A stretch of 64,000 nt of DNA from Strigops habroptila (lineage: Eukaryota > Chordata > Aves > Psittaciformes > Psittacidae). The DNA lies in NCBI RefSeq assembly GCF_004027225.2, contig NC_046358.1, forward strand, positions 5,360,720-5,424,719, in the 5' to 3' direction. The notes under the pieces were generated by a model, which was given only the letters and a program-made list of their open reading frames with translations, was not told the origin of the DNA and ran no database searches. Positions 1 through 9,534 of the stretch are shown piece by piece (positions within the stretch are counted from its first letter, which is position 1; every line of letters begins with the position of its first letter). The position numbers were made by a program, and so were the translations under genes.

Positions 1-3000
1 TAGATGCAGGCACAGCACGGGCCCCTTGTCTCTACGCTGCCAGACACCTGGAGACCCAGGCCTGCTGTGACATATTCAATTTGTAATCCTGGACTCAGCA
101 CTCCCTGACTTTCAGTTTAGCTTTTGTCTCTCTCTTTGAAACATGCAGGTTCTCTTCTCTATGCTGCCTATGTGCCAGTGCATGAGAAGGAAATGGAGGG
201 GTTCTCATTTTCAATTCTTCTACCTGGCCCAGTCCTATCTTAGAGGAGTTTGGCTTTCACACAGTTAGGAGAGACCCTCTTCTTCTCACCATTAGCAAGG
301 CCAGGGAGCAGCCATGGGCAGTTAACACTGAGCTACCATGAGATCTGGCCCTCCCTCCCCTCATGCCCCAGGACACAGCGGCCACTGAAGGTCCCTGGCC
401 TATTCTGCCCAAGATTGTGGAGAGCATCACAGCTACAGGATCACTCTGCCCACGTCACCCAAAGGCCACTAGATCTGGTAAATCGACCTTCCTTTAAAAC
501 ACCATGATAACTCTTACAGATCATATTTACTTACAGATCATACTTACCCATGGCCATGACCTAACAGATTGAGTTTATTAAATATGCCACTACAACACAT
601 GCTTTACAGACCTTACAGTCACTCCTGTAACTCTTTCAATTGATCACCAGTTGGAAGGGATGGGAAAGTCAGACACCAGGACTGAGCAGTTTTCTCTCAA
701 GAGGCTCATTACTGCCACAAACCGGTGCGTTCCTCTGCTTAAGCATCCAGTGGTTCTTCTCACTTTCTCAGCTACATCATGGCACTAAGCAGTCACTTCT
801 GCCCAGTAAATGTGAGACGTACCAGTCTCACCCCAGTGTTTCCAGAGCAAGCTTGAAAAGCAGTGAAATCCCCAGTTTAACAAAAGTGATGAACTTTCTC
901 TTTGTTAATTCCTTCTATTCATTGGTGTTAAAATGCATGTTGTTCAAATGAACCCACCAAGCTACCTAAAGCAGCCTACTAGAATGGATCTTTCCCAATG
1001 AATCATTTTCTGCTGTCACCACTTTGTAAGCAACACTTTTTTCATATTAATAGAGAAGATCGCTAAACAGCACGTAACAAATTCCTGCAGGACCTCAATG
1101 CTTCAGAATTCTCCATGCAAAAGGTTTTAGTTGCAGCATCAGTTATCCAGTGTGTAACCCACATAGCACAAGCTCTCTATAAGATGCATAGTGCTCAAGT
1201 TCTTACACTCACAGTCCTTCCCTTCACACACACAGATCCTCTTAAGTTACTCCAGCAGTGTTTCAGTTCTTTGGCTGCTATCTCTTGCTGCTTGCTAATC
1301 TCCATTTCCCCCATTTGGTTTGTACATTTTCTCTTCTTTTGCCTCTTTAATTGTATTTTTAAAATGAAACTCTCTATTTTTTTCACAGCTCCAAAATAGT
1401 GATTTTGCATTTTAAGAAAAATCCCACACATCATTCCCTCTTACATTTCACCATTTCCCACCTCGCAGTTTTGCACCACATTTTTTGACTCCTGCTTTTT
1501 CCTTTTAAATACATGAAGTGAAAATATTTTACATTTAAAAAAAATATACATAAATGTATGCGTGTATATGTGTCATCAGCTAAAAGGCTCAGGTATAAAA
1601 GTTTAGTCAGAGCTGCTTTGTATTAACAGTAGATAAATACAGGACTAGAAATCCATGGAATTACCCAAGTGGATAAGGGTATTTATTAGTCATGTATTCA
1701 GAATTCAAGAGAGACCCAGAAAGGAAAGAAGCCTTATTCCAGAGGTGCTAGAAAAAGGAGAGTATAAATATAAACCCAAACCAAAATTACCACAGGCCTG
1801 TCACCAAAAAATTTACTCCTCTGTCACTAAAAGCCTATAAAAATCTGCAGTTTAAGGAATATTAGGAATATAAGAAGGCATCACACATCACCAAAGAACT
1901 GGCTGAAAACTTAGTGCAAATCGAGGAGAAAGCAGGCCTTTGAGAGGTGCACAGCAGTGATCTTCAGCTCACGTGAGGAAAAAAAACCCCATTTTTTTTC
2001 CTTTTGGAAGCCCCAGCCCTAGTATTGTGCTTGAGAGAACAAGTCAGGCAGAGCCACACCTGAGTGTCAGAGGGAAAAGGCTGCTTAATCACAGCTGTCA
2101 GAGAAAAGAGAGACACAGCAGGAGCAAGGCAAGGCTGGTAGTAAAGCAGGTCAGGGGAAGGGATAAGAAGAGTGTCATATCTATTTAAAGATCTGACTCC
2201 ACAAGAACTATTATTAATAATTTCCCCCTATAAAATGGCACATAAATCTTTACAGCAGCAACTGCAGACCTAATAGGCAAAGAAAATGAGGGAAGCAAGG
2301 CTTGTAGGGAAAGGCAAGGTCTTTTATTAGGAGAGCTGAAATAAAAAAGAAAGTAGAAGAAGAACCTTTTGGATTTAGAGTCCATGGAGTTTTACACATT
2401 AGACTCTGAGGAAGATCATTTACCACCCTGTAATGCCCTTGTGCACGCACAATGCAGGTTCTAGCATCTCTGTCTGACCATTACAGTGTTGGGAAAATAC
2501 CTTAAAAACAGAAGTACTGAGGACCAAACTAGTATTCTTCCTACCCCTTCCCCCAGTCTTTACTAACCTAAACAGGAGCTTAAGGCATTTGGCTTAATGT
2601 GAAGCAAAAAAAAAATAGATAAATATTTTACATGACAGGCACAATTAATAGAAAGAAATTAATGAGCTGCCTTTTAGTGAATGAGACCAACGCGTAAATG
2701 AAAGTGCATAAAATGGATCCTAGGAGATTAAATAGAGTAAGAAGCTAATCACACAGCACTAGAGTTGCTACAAGCGTCACTGCTGTGTACTGGAAAGAAT
2801 GGACAAAGATGAGCTGAGCTTCACAGTGCCAGTCTATCCATCCTCTGCTGTGCAGGACTGGCGTCACAGTTGGAAGCCACACTGAAGAACTGCTCCCACT
2901 TTCTTAAGATAGCATTTCCATTTTGTGCCTCAGTGGAAGCACTTCTCCCAACTCCTACTCTCCCTGTCCTAATATGTACCTGCTGGAACAATAAGTCCTG

Positions 3001-3757
3001 TTATTTATCATTAACCATACACAGCATTTCTTATCCTAAGCTTGTTTTAGACATCATAGAATCATAGAATAGTTAGGGTTGGAAAGGACCTAAAGATCAT
3101 CTAGTTTCAACATCATTTATTTTGTCTTAATGGGTCAACCCACTACATCATTTATACCATCCAGTCCAGGAATTTTATTCATACTTCCTGAACTGCTTGG
3201 CTTTGTATCATGTGCCACAACAAAAGATCACAGCTTTCTCTCCTGTCACCCCTGGAGCCCTGAGTGACATCTGTCACAATGAAGGCCTGGTCCACTGCAT
3301 CAAGGAAAGCACCCCCATGCTAGAACAGGAACAACAGGTCCCTTTCCCCTTGCTGCAAACATCACAGAGCCATAAACAATACTGTTTATATACAAAACTC
3401 TCAGTGCTCAGTAACACGAAGGTGTCAGGGGTAGGAAAATACCCACCAAGCCCTCGCTCAAGTGCCAGGCCCTGCCCTGGGCCACAGAAGGGGCTCTCCG
3501 AGGACGCGGTCCCACCCAGCACTGCAGCATCTTAAGCAGACAGGGACGCGTACAGGACCCGGGACCGGGCCGAGGCCGCTTCCCGCACGCCAGGCCCAGA
3601 CGGAGCCTCCTGGGGCTGCACCCGCGCCCTCCCGGGCAACCGCAGCAGCAGCAGCGCGGCCCCACCCGCAGACCCGCGCCCCGGCCAGGCCGCGACGGCA
3701 GCCGCGCTCAGCACCACGGACAGCGGCGGGGCCGCCCTCACCCCCCGTCCCCGTCAC
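1..3757 (-). other. Presumed first intron of the TMEM178-like gene (runs off the left edge)
   Basis: This stretch lies directly downstream, in minus-strand terms, of the splice donor that ends the TMEM178-like exon at 3758, so it should be intronic. I looked on the minus strand for the next family exon, which should encode a conserved stretch containing a DEWHA-like motif, and did not find it. Base composition is AT-rich and the ORFs are short and unrecognised. The only repeat I can name is a CR1 tail at 3053-3115. The real extent of the intron is unknown. Confidence 0.6.
3053..3115 (-). repeat. CR1 LINE 3' tail, short fragment
   Basis: The plus strand reads as the reverse complement of a CR1 3' end: two copies of the ATCATAGA 8-mer, then the GGTTGGAAAGGACCT block and a diverged ATCATCTAG box. 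The element is severely 5'-truncated. It shares the variant TTAGGGTTGG with the fragments at 6370 and 10877, which suggests the same CR1 subfamily. Confidence 0.85.
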
Positions 3758-4520
3758 CTTTCCGGATGAGCTCCTCGCTGTCCGGCTCGTAGCCCGCGCG
3801 GTGGCAGCGCCTCCAGAGCCCCGAGACCGTGGAGTTGAAGCGGCGGCCGCAGTGCGAGTCCAGAGCGGCGGCGGCGGCGGCCGGGGCAGGGGCCGGGGGC
3901 CGGCCGGGCAGCAGGGCCCGCGGGGGCCGGGCGCGGAGCGGCAGGTGCGAGCTGGGCGCCGACATGGAGCCGGGCGGGTCGCTGCGCTTGTGGCCGAAGC
4001 CGCGGCAGCGCTCACGGTGCCGCCTCGCGTCCGTCTCGTACCAGGAGTCGGTGCCGATGGCCACGGCCAGGAGGGCGAGGGCGGCGGCGGCCAGCAGCAG
4101 CCCGGAGCCGCTCAACGCCTGAGCCGCAGCCGCCATCTTACCGCGCCGGGGGCGGCAGGGGCGGGCGCTTCCCCTGCAGCCCGGCTGGGGGCCTCCGCCT
4201 GTGGCACCGCCCCCGGAAGGGAAACGGGGCCACCGGGAGCCGGTCCGAGGTTTGTCCCACAGCGGCAGAGCCGGCGGGGCGCTCCTAACCGGGGCTCAGG
4301 GGGGTCCCGGGGCCGCCCCCCCCCACAGCCCCCGCGTTGCTCCGCGGCACGAGGCCGCTCATGGCCCGCGCGCGGGGCAACGGCCGCGCTAACGGCCACC
4401 AACAGCCCGGCCGCGCGCAGCTAACGGCCCGTGTGGAGCTCGTGGGACGGGGTGAGCGGGGCCTCGCCGTGCCCGCGGCCGCCTCTTGCCCCGTGCTCGG
4501 CCCCTCCAGGGCCGGAGCTG
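3480..4520. promoter_or_regulatory. CpG island over the 5' end of the TMEM178-like gene
   Basis: The block is strongly GC-rich and dense in CpG, with AT-rich DNA on both sides. It contains the first coding exon at 3758-4136, and the CpG-rich stretch above 4136 is the likely 5'UTR and promoter of that minus-strand gene. No TATA box is evident upstream of the ATG, as is usual for CpG-island promoters. Long ORFs on both strands in this block are a by-product of the low frequency of A/T-containing stop codons and are not annotated. The transcription start cannot be placed from the sequence. Confidence 0.8.
3758..4136 (-). CDS. TMEM178-family transmembrane protein, first coding exon (partial gene)
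   Basis: The ATG is at 4136-4134 and the exon ends at a consensus donor, AAAG|GTGACG, giving 126 codons plus one base. Seen in the protein: a hydrophobic first membrane segment at about residues 10-28, the family motif SWYETDARRHRERC (31-44), LPLRA (65-69), a Pro/Ala low-complexity stretch (71-91), an N-glycosylation site at N101, GLWRRC (106-111) and the exit motif LIRKG. This order, and the phase of the exon end, match TMEM178A/B exon 1. The motif wording is closer to TMEM178B (YETDARKHR, CRKYNST-like, CHR, LIRKG). Family members are four-pass claudin-like proteins; TMEM178A is known as an ER protein that dampens calcium signalling in osteoclasts. The remaining exons lie left of position 1. 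Whether this is TMEM178B, TMEM178A or a third paralogue cannot be settled from one exon, so no symbol is given. Confidence 0.88.
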
Positions 4521-4919
4521 CCTTATCCTGCCAACACCGGTACCACGGGATCGAGCCGTTCTTAAAGCGTGGATGAAACAAACACACCAGTATCAGCATG
4601 GGTTGGCATTTGGATACTGATTTCTCCTCAACCCTTCGTTAACAGTCAATGGAAAATAAGGCCTGAAGAGCTGAAAAATGTCAATCGAGTTTATGCAATG
4701 AGAAGCAGGCTAAAGCCAAGCCATTAGTTAAATGCAGCATTTCCGAGAACACAGAATCCTTTTTGATCCTACTTGTTCTATAGGGCTTGTTCCACCAGCT
4801 GCAGCACTATCAGTCCCCAAAGCCAGTTGTTAGGTCATTGTCTTTTCAGTTCTGGCCTCTAGATAAAATTATCTAGTGATACAGTAAGTCTAAATTAACC
4901 AATTCAATGTCCAGTTTTA

Positions 4920-5230
4920 AAATCATGGAACCATAGAATGGTTTGTGTTGGAAGGGACCTTAAAGCTCCTCCAGTTCCAACCCCCTGCCACGGGCAGGGA
5001 CACCTTCCACTAGAGCAGGTTGCTCCAAGCCCCTGTGTCCAACCTGGCCTTGAACACTGCCAGGGATGGGGCAGCCACAGCTTCTCGGGGCACTCTGTGC
5101 CAGTGCCTCAGCATTCTCATAGTAAAGAATTCTTCCCTAATATCTAACCGTCCCTTATGTCAGCTTAAATCCAACCCCCCCTTTGTCCTGTCACTATATG
5201 CCCTTGTAAAGTTCCCCCCCTTAGTTTTAT
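4920..5230 (-). repeat. CR1 LINE 3' fragment, about 310 bp
   Basis: Read on the plus strand it is an antisense CR1: a diverged ATCATGGAACCATAGAAT tail, GGAAGGGACCTTAAAG, CCCCCTGCCACGGGCAGGG, AACCTGGCCTTGAACACT, and the TAAAGAATTCTTCCCTAATA box followed by the block ending CCCTTGTAAA. Similarity becomes doubtful beyond about 5230. It is the same kind of element as 35052-35340. Confidence 0.92.
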
Positions 5231-6369
5231 CTGTTAAAAGCACTTTTAAATTGTTTCCCAGGAAAAGAGCAACTGTTCAATTGTAGGAGATAGACTGAGA
5301 ATCTGCACACACCCCTTATCACTTCTTGGTCTCTCAGCCACACCAAGCACAACCTAAATGCTCTCCCCAGCCCTTCTTCAGGGACCCTGCCCAGAACAGA
5401 CTACTACTACTCTCCTCAGAGCACTAAGCCTGGTGGAAATGTGCAGGAACCACAGAAAAAGCTTGTTTTAACCACATTTCAGCATGATCCTCTTTAGCAG
5501 TTTGCACTGGACAGATGAGATTACCATCCATGCAGCTGCACATTAGTGCCTTCAAGGCAGACAAATTGAAAAGAGCTGCTGTCAAAAGGATTTTCTTACA
5601 CATACTAGCTAAATTGTCTTCTACATCAAGAATGGAAAAAAATAATCACATACAATCACTCTTCTAGATAATATGTACAAATCCTTCCATTATAACAGCT
5701 CATTCCTGGAAAAATCCCAATGTTCATGTTTCCTAAATCTGCAATCCTATTGTGACACCCTACTCTCTACATTAGTTCCTCAGGCTGTAGTTTCAGAAGA
5801 CGGAGGCTTCAGCAAGATAATCACCCTACAATGTTCTCATGTACGAGACTCCTTCCATTTGTTCTCCCCTCTGTGCTACTGCAGTTGTGTCAGAGCCACT
5901 CTTTGTGGAGCCTGTGAACCAGGCAGCTGATTAATCCGTGCTAGTTTTGATTGCTTTTGAGAATGAAAAAGGGATGGGGGTGGGAGGCTCATAGCACAGC
6001 CCTATAGGCAGAGGTACCAGCACAGCCAGTAGAGCATGGCAAAGCCAGGGACACAGATTCCAAAATGTAGATGGCTGGCAAAATCCCCAGGTGGTGAAGT
6101 CATGCCCTTGATCACCTACCTGTCTTCATCTTCCAGATCTTGGGTTATGGTTTTCCTTCTGAAAGACGACTTCTGGTAAGAACCAAGAGCCATGTAGTAT
6201 CATTCAGTATATTTATAGGCTGAAAATCTTCCAAATGAAGAGTGGGATAAGACATGCTCTGAATCCATTTTTGAAGGGTAGAGAAAATCCTTTTAGTTCT
6301 TCCTGGACTACACAGAACATTTGACGAACGTGCCTTTATCCCACATGGCAGGTAACCAGCTTAGTGTTA

Positions 6370-6447
6370 ACTGCCCATGGCAGGGGGTTGGAACTAGATG
6401 ATCTTAAGGTCCTTTCCAACCCTAACTATTTTATGATTCTATGATAC
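6370..6447 (+). repeat. CR1 LINE 3' tail, short fragment
   Basis: Sense-orientation CR1 end: TGCCCATGGCAGGGGGTTGG, then ACTAGATGATCTTAAGGTCC, CCAACCCTAACTATT and an ATTCTATG-type tail. Only about 78 bp remain. It is nearly identical to the fragment at 10877-10953, including the AACCCTAACTA variant. Confidence 0.92.
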
Positions 6448-6938
6448 CAGATAGAGTAGTTCAGATTAAGAAAATAACTGATCATAACAGAATATGGTTG
6501 CAAAACTCTGGACAATCACCATGCAACCTCTCCCCTCAAAGAGGAGCAACTCCCTTGGTGATACTTTTCAGGGAACCCAGACTAGCAGCCAAGAATTAGA
6601 ATCAGACCACACTACTCCTGGCTCTCAGTGCCACAGCAGCAGGAACAGGAAACTGGATTAGCACCTTTTCTTTCAGTTGTGAAAGTCTGAGGAGTAGAAA
6701 GGAGGGCAAGGCAGAGCCCAGACTTCTCTAGACTAACCCAGAGATACTCTAATTCAGATGAAATTTGAATTGAATTTGTAATTCAAAGAAAAGTAGAAGC
6801 TTAAACAGAAGGAGAAAAGGAAACAAAAAACCACAAACCCACATGGAAAACCATTTATTTCATCTCTATTGTCTCCATGCAGAGCAGACCAATACAGATG
6901 AAGGGGGAAAATGCATAAGAGCAGCTGAAAAAATAGAG

Positions 6939-7199
6939 CTAGAAAATACAATTCTCTCTGCATTTCCAAAAGTGACAAATGTGGTGGAGTGATTCCATTT
7001 CCTCCCAAGGCTCTTCATCCTCAGCCCCAGGGCTGATGTACTGGAAAACTAAGGAGCCTCTCCCTCCCACAAGCCCTGTGCTACCCAGGAATCTTCCCAA
7101 GAACCGCAGACTGTCCAGGTCTGTTGTGGCAGCCAAGAAAAACAACTCCGAAATTCTTTCTTCAGTGTCATCCACTTCACATTCCTGAACACTGAGCAC
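6939..7199 (-). other. Unrecognised exon-like ORF (86 codons)
   Basis: I do not recognise this protein and do not claim a gene. An open minus-strand frame of 86 codons ends in TAG at 6939. An acceptor-like CAGTGCTCAG lies at its start, at about 7180-7189, and an AATAAA (minus strand, 6859-6854) lies about 80 bases past the stop. That arrangement would suit a terminal exon. The frame is rich in Glu and Asp (EVDDTEERISEL; PGAEDEEPWEEMES). ORFs of this length are expected by chance in the window, and the opposite strand is also open here for 69 codons. It could be a downstream alternative last exon of SLC39A13, part of an independent transcript, or noise. Confidence 0.15.
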
Positions 7200-8069
7200 T
7201 GACTGTGGTTTTCAGTCCTGGCAAGGCTCAGTGCTGATGCAATAACACCAACTCATGGGCACTCACCTGGCAATGCCTCAACTTAAATGCCAGCCTCATC
7301 TTGGGAAACAGCAGGCACGTCTTTCTGTGCAAACCTCCTTCCTCCAGATCCCTACTACAAGGTCCGTTGAGCTGAGCTGAAGGGACACCCCCAAGGCTAT
7401 AACTATAGGGTTAGCATATTCCCCCAGTCCCTGCAGGCTAATCAGATTAATCCTTCCAGGAAAGCAGGAAGTGGATGCTACCTTCAGACTGGAGGGAGTA
7501 GTTGGCAAAGGAAGGCAACTTTTAAAGAGGAATAATAAAATTACATTAATCCTCCCTCATTGTTGCAGTGAAACAAGTTACTGGTGTAAGCTCGGGGTAA
7601 GGAAAGGTGAAAACATTTCAGACAGCAGTTCCTGGGCAGTGAGCACTGCGAGCATGAGCTCTCCTGCGCTGAAAACTAGGACAGGGGCTGTCATAAAAAA
7701 AGAACTGTGTCAACAGTTCAGGAATCTCTTCGGGAAGTAAATGCCTCTGCTGTGGGCAGCATACCTGCCTTGTTGCTCTGACCCAAATCGCCCTCTCAAG
7801 GCATGATCCTTCTTGATAAGGCCCTGTGCAGACTGGAGGGCTGTGCTGATTTACAGAAGCTGTTTAAGGACAGAGCTGAGTTGGTGCAATTCATATTTTG
7901 GCACCTGTTTTGTGTGCAATGACTCTGCTAGTTCAATTAGACCTGTTTTTAAATAGACTTAAGCAAAGATAAGCTCTGCAGAAGGGATGATCTACTAATT
8001 GTGTACATCTCTGTGGCAACAAACCAGCCCTGTGGAATGATGGCCTGCTCAACCCTGTGAGCTGGAATG

Positions 8070-9458
8070 CAGGAAAGCACTAGAAATGTCATTTATTTTT
8101 ATTGGTCTCAAATTGCCCAAAAATTTATCCCAAGTGTCATACAATAGAAAACTCCTCTTAAAGCACACTTATTGTAACCCTCTCTCCTACTTAGCACAAA
8201 GCTTTTCTAGACCCACTTTTAGCACACAGCTCTTCTAGACCCATATTTAAAATCTTTCCACCAGCAGTTTCACCCTTCCCATTTCACCCTCCAGCATTCT
8301 TTGCTGCTGTGCCCCTTCCTTTAAGATAAGAAATAGATATTTCTTATCCATTCATCCCCAACAGACTAACTCCACTGTGAGGTAAGAAGCCTGGAAATAG
8401 GCTACCATCTATTTTTTGGTGATAGCATGCTCTTAAATAGGCTACACTGAACAAAGGAAAAGCTAGTGGCTGCTGACCAGGCTGTAGTGTTCAACTATTG
8501 CCCCAAATGCCCAGACCTCTGCCATGTAGCATGCCAGGCAGGGCTAACATGCCACACCACAAGAGAGCTCTGAAACATGGTGTGGGGCAGATGGTGTGTG
8601 AGAGCAGGCTCAGCCATGTTCAGCTAATGGTTATGAGAAGAGGGAGCTCAGTCACAACAGCTTCCTTCCAGATGCAGGGGAGCTGGTAGCATGGCAACAG
8701 AAGAAACATTTACTGACCATTTTTCAGATAAACAGGCTGTGCTGGTACTGGAGTGGTTAGGGCTGAGGCAAGTAATCACCAAGCTGAGCCATTTAATTGT
8801 AGTGACCTCTCCTAAAGTGCCTCAAGCTTTTGGCTCGATTTTAACATAAACAAATACAAAATAGACCAAAGATGTGGACTGCTGACGCTAATAGGAACAA
8901 GTGATGTCAATTAAAAGCTGGAGATCAAGTTGGAAAGGGTTCTTTCCCCTCTAACTCATAGCACCGTGAACTCCTCATGGGTAGGGAGTTCTGGCTAAAG
9001 CTGTTGGTTTGTTGTTGCTTTGCCATCCTTGTTCTGCCTCCAGCCCTCAAAGTGGCAGGAAAGGTCCTTCTTCTTCATCAGCTCAGGAATCACTTCTGTT
9101 GTTTTCACACAAGAGCTTGGGAGGTGTGGTTCCATCTGAACGAACCAAATGAAACATTGTCCATTCGCTGTGGAGCAGCTTTCAGTTCATTTCTGCTCAC
9201 TTTATCTTTTGCTCCATAAAAATAACAAAAAGGAGAAAATAAAAGGAAGCCCTGATGTGTGGATTTTAGCAGAACAGGGATAGGAGAGCCAGGGAACGAA
9301 GTCCTGCACACCCAGAACTCTTTCTCACCTGCTTCTCATACTAGCAGCCAGATCTGCACGCACACACATAGGAAGTAACATTAGTGTTCCTTATTGCTTT
9401 GTAACAGCTCAGAGTCACTGTGGTGGCTCTGGGAGGCATCATGAGGTCTGCGCAGAGG
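8070..9458 (-). other. SLC39A13: SLC39A13 3'UTR and candidate polyadenylation site
   Basis: This is the minus-strand sequence after the TGA at 9461-9459. Two adjacent AATAAA signals on the minus strand, at 8103-8098 and 8097-8092, are the first strong polyadenylation signals I see, which puts cleavage near 8070 and makes the 3'UTR about 1.4 kb. That is similar in size to the mammalian 3'UTR. The end point is inferred; a longer form could run to another AATAAA at 6859-6854. Confidence 0.5.
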
Positions 9459-9534
9459 TCACTCAGTTGTGAGCGAGAGTAGCACCATGACTGTAATGCC
9501 TGTACACAGGAGCAGAATTTGCTGCAGGGAGTTC
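9459..9534 (-). CDS. SLC39A13: SLC39A13 last coding exon
   Basis: The acceptor TTTCCCAG at 9535-9542 precedes the exon. Its first base completes Trp344 and it then encodes [17 protein letters not shown] and a short tail ending TTE before TGA. Human ZIP13 has the equivalent RSLQQLLLLC segment as its last membrane helix. The final residues differ from the human end, where LFSLFVD is replaced by LLSLTTE. The exon is too short to stand out as an ORF and was found by similarity. Confidence 0.93.

Larger units (their letters stand above)
4521..8069. other. Intergenic spacer between the TMEM178-like 5' end and the SLC39A13 3' end
   Basis: This AT-rich stretch holds two CR1 tails (4920-5230 on the minus strand, 6370-6447 on the plus strand) and one exon-like minus-strand ORF at 6939-7199, which has its own entry. 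I see no other coding exon, RNA gene or tandem repeat in it. Confidence 0.55.

Noticed and set aside
3458..4424. ORFs of up to 320 codons overlapping the TMEM178-like exon
   Set aside because: They are shadow frames in the CpG island. The real frame is fixed by the TMEM178 motifs and the donor at 3757.
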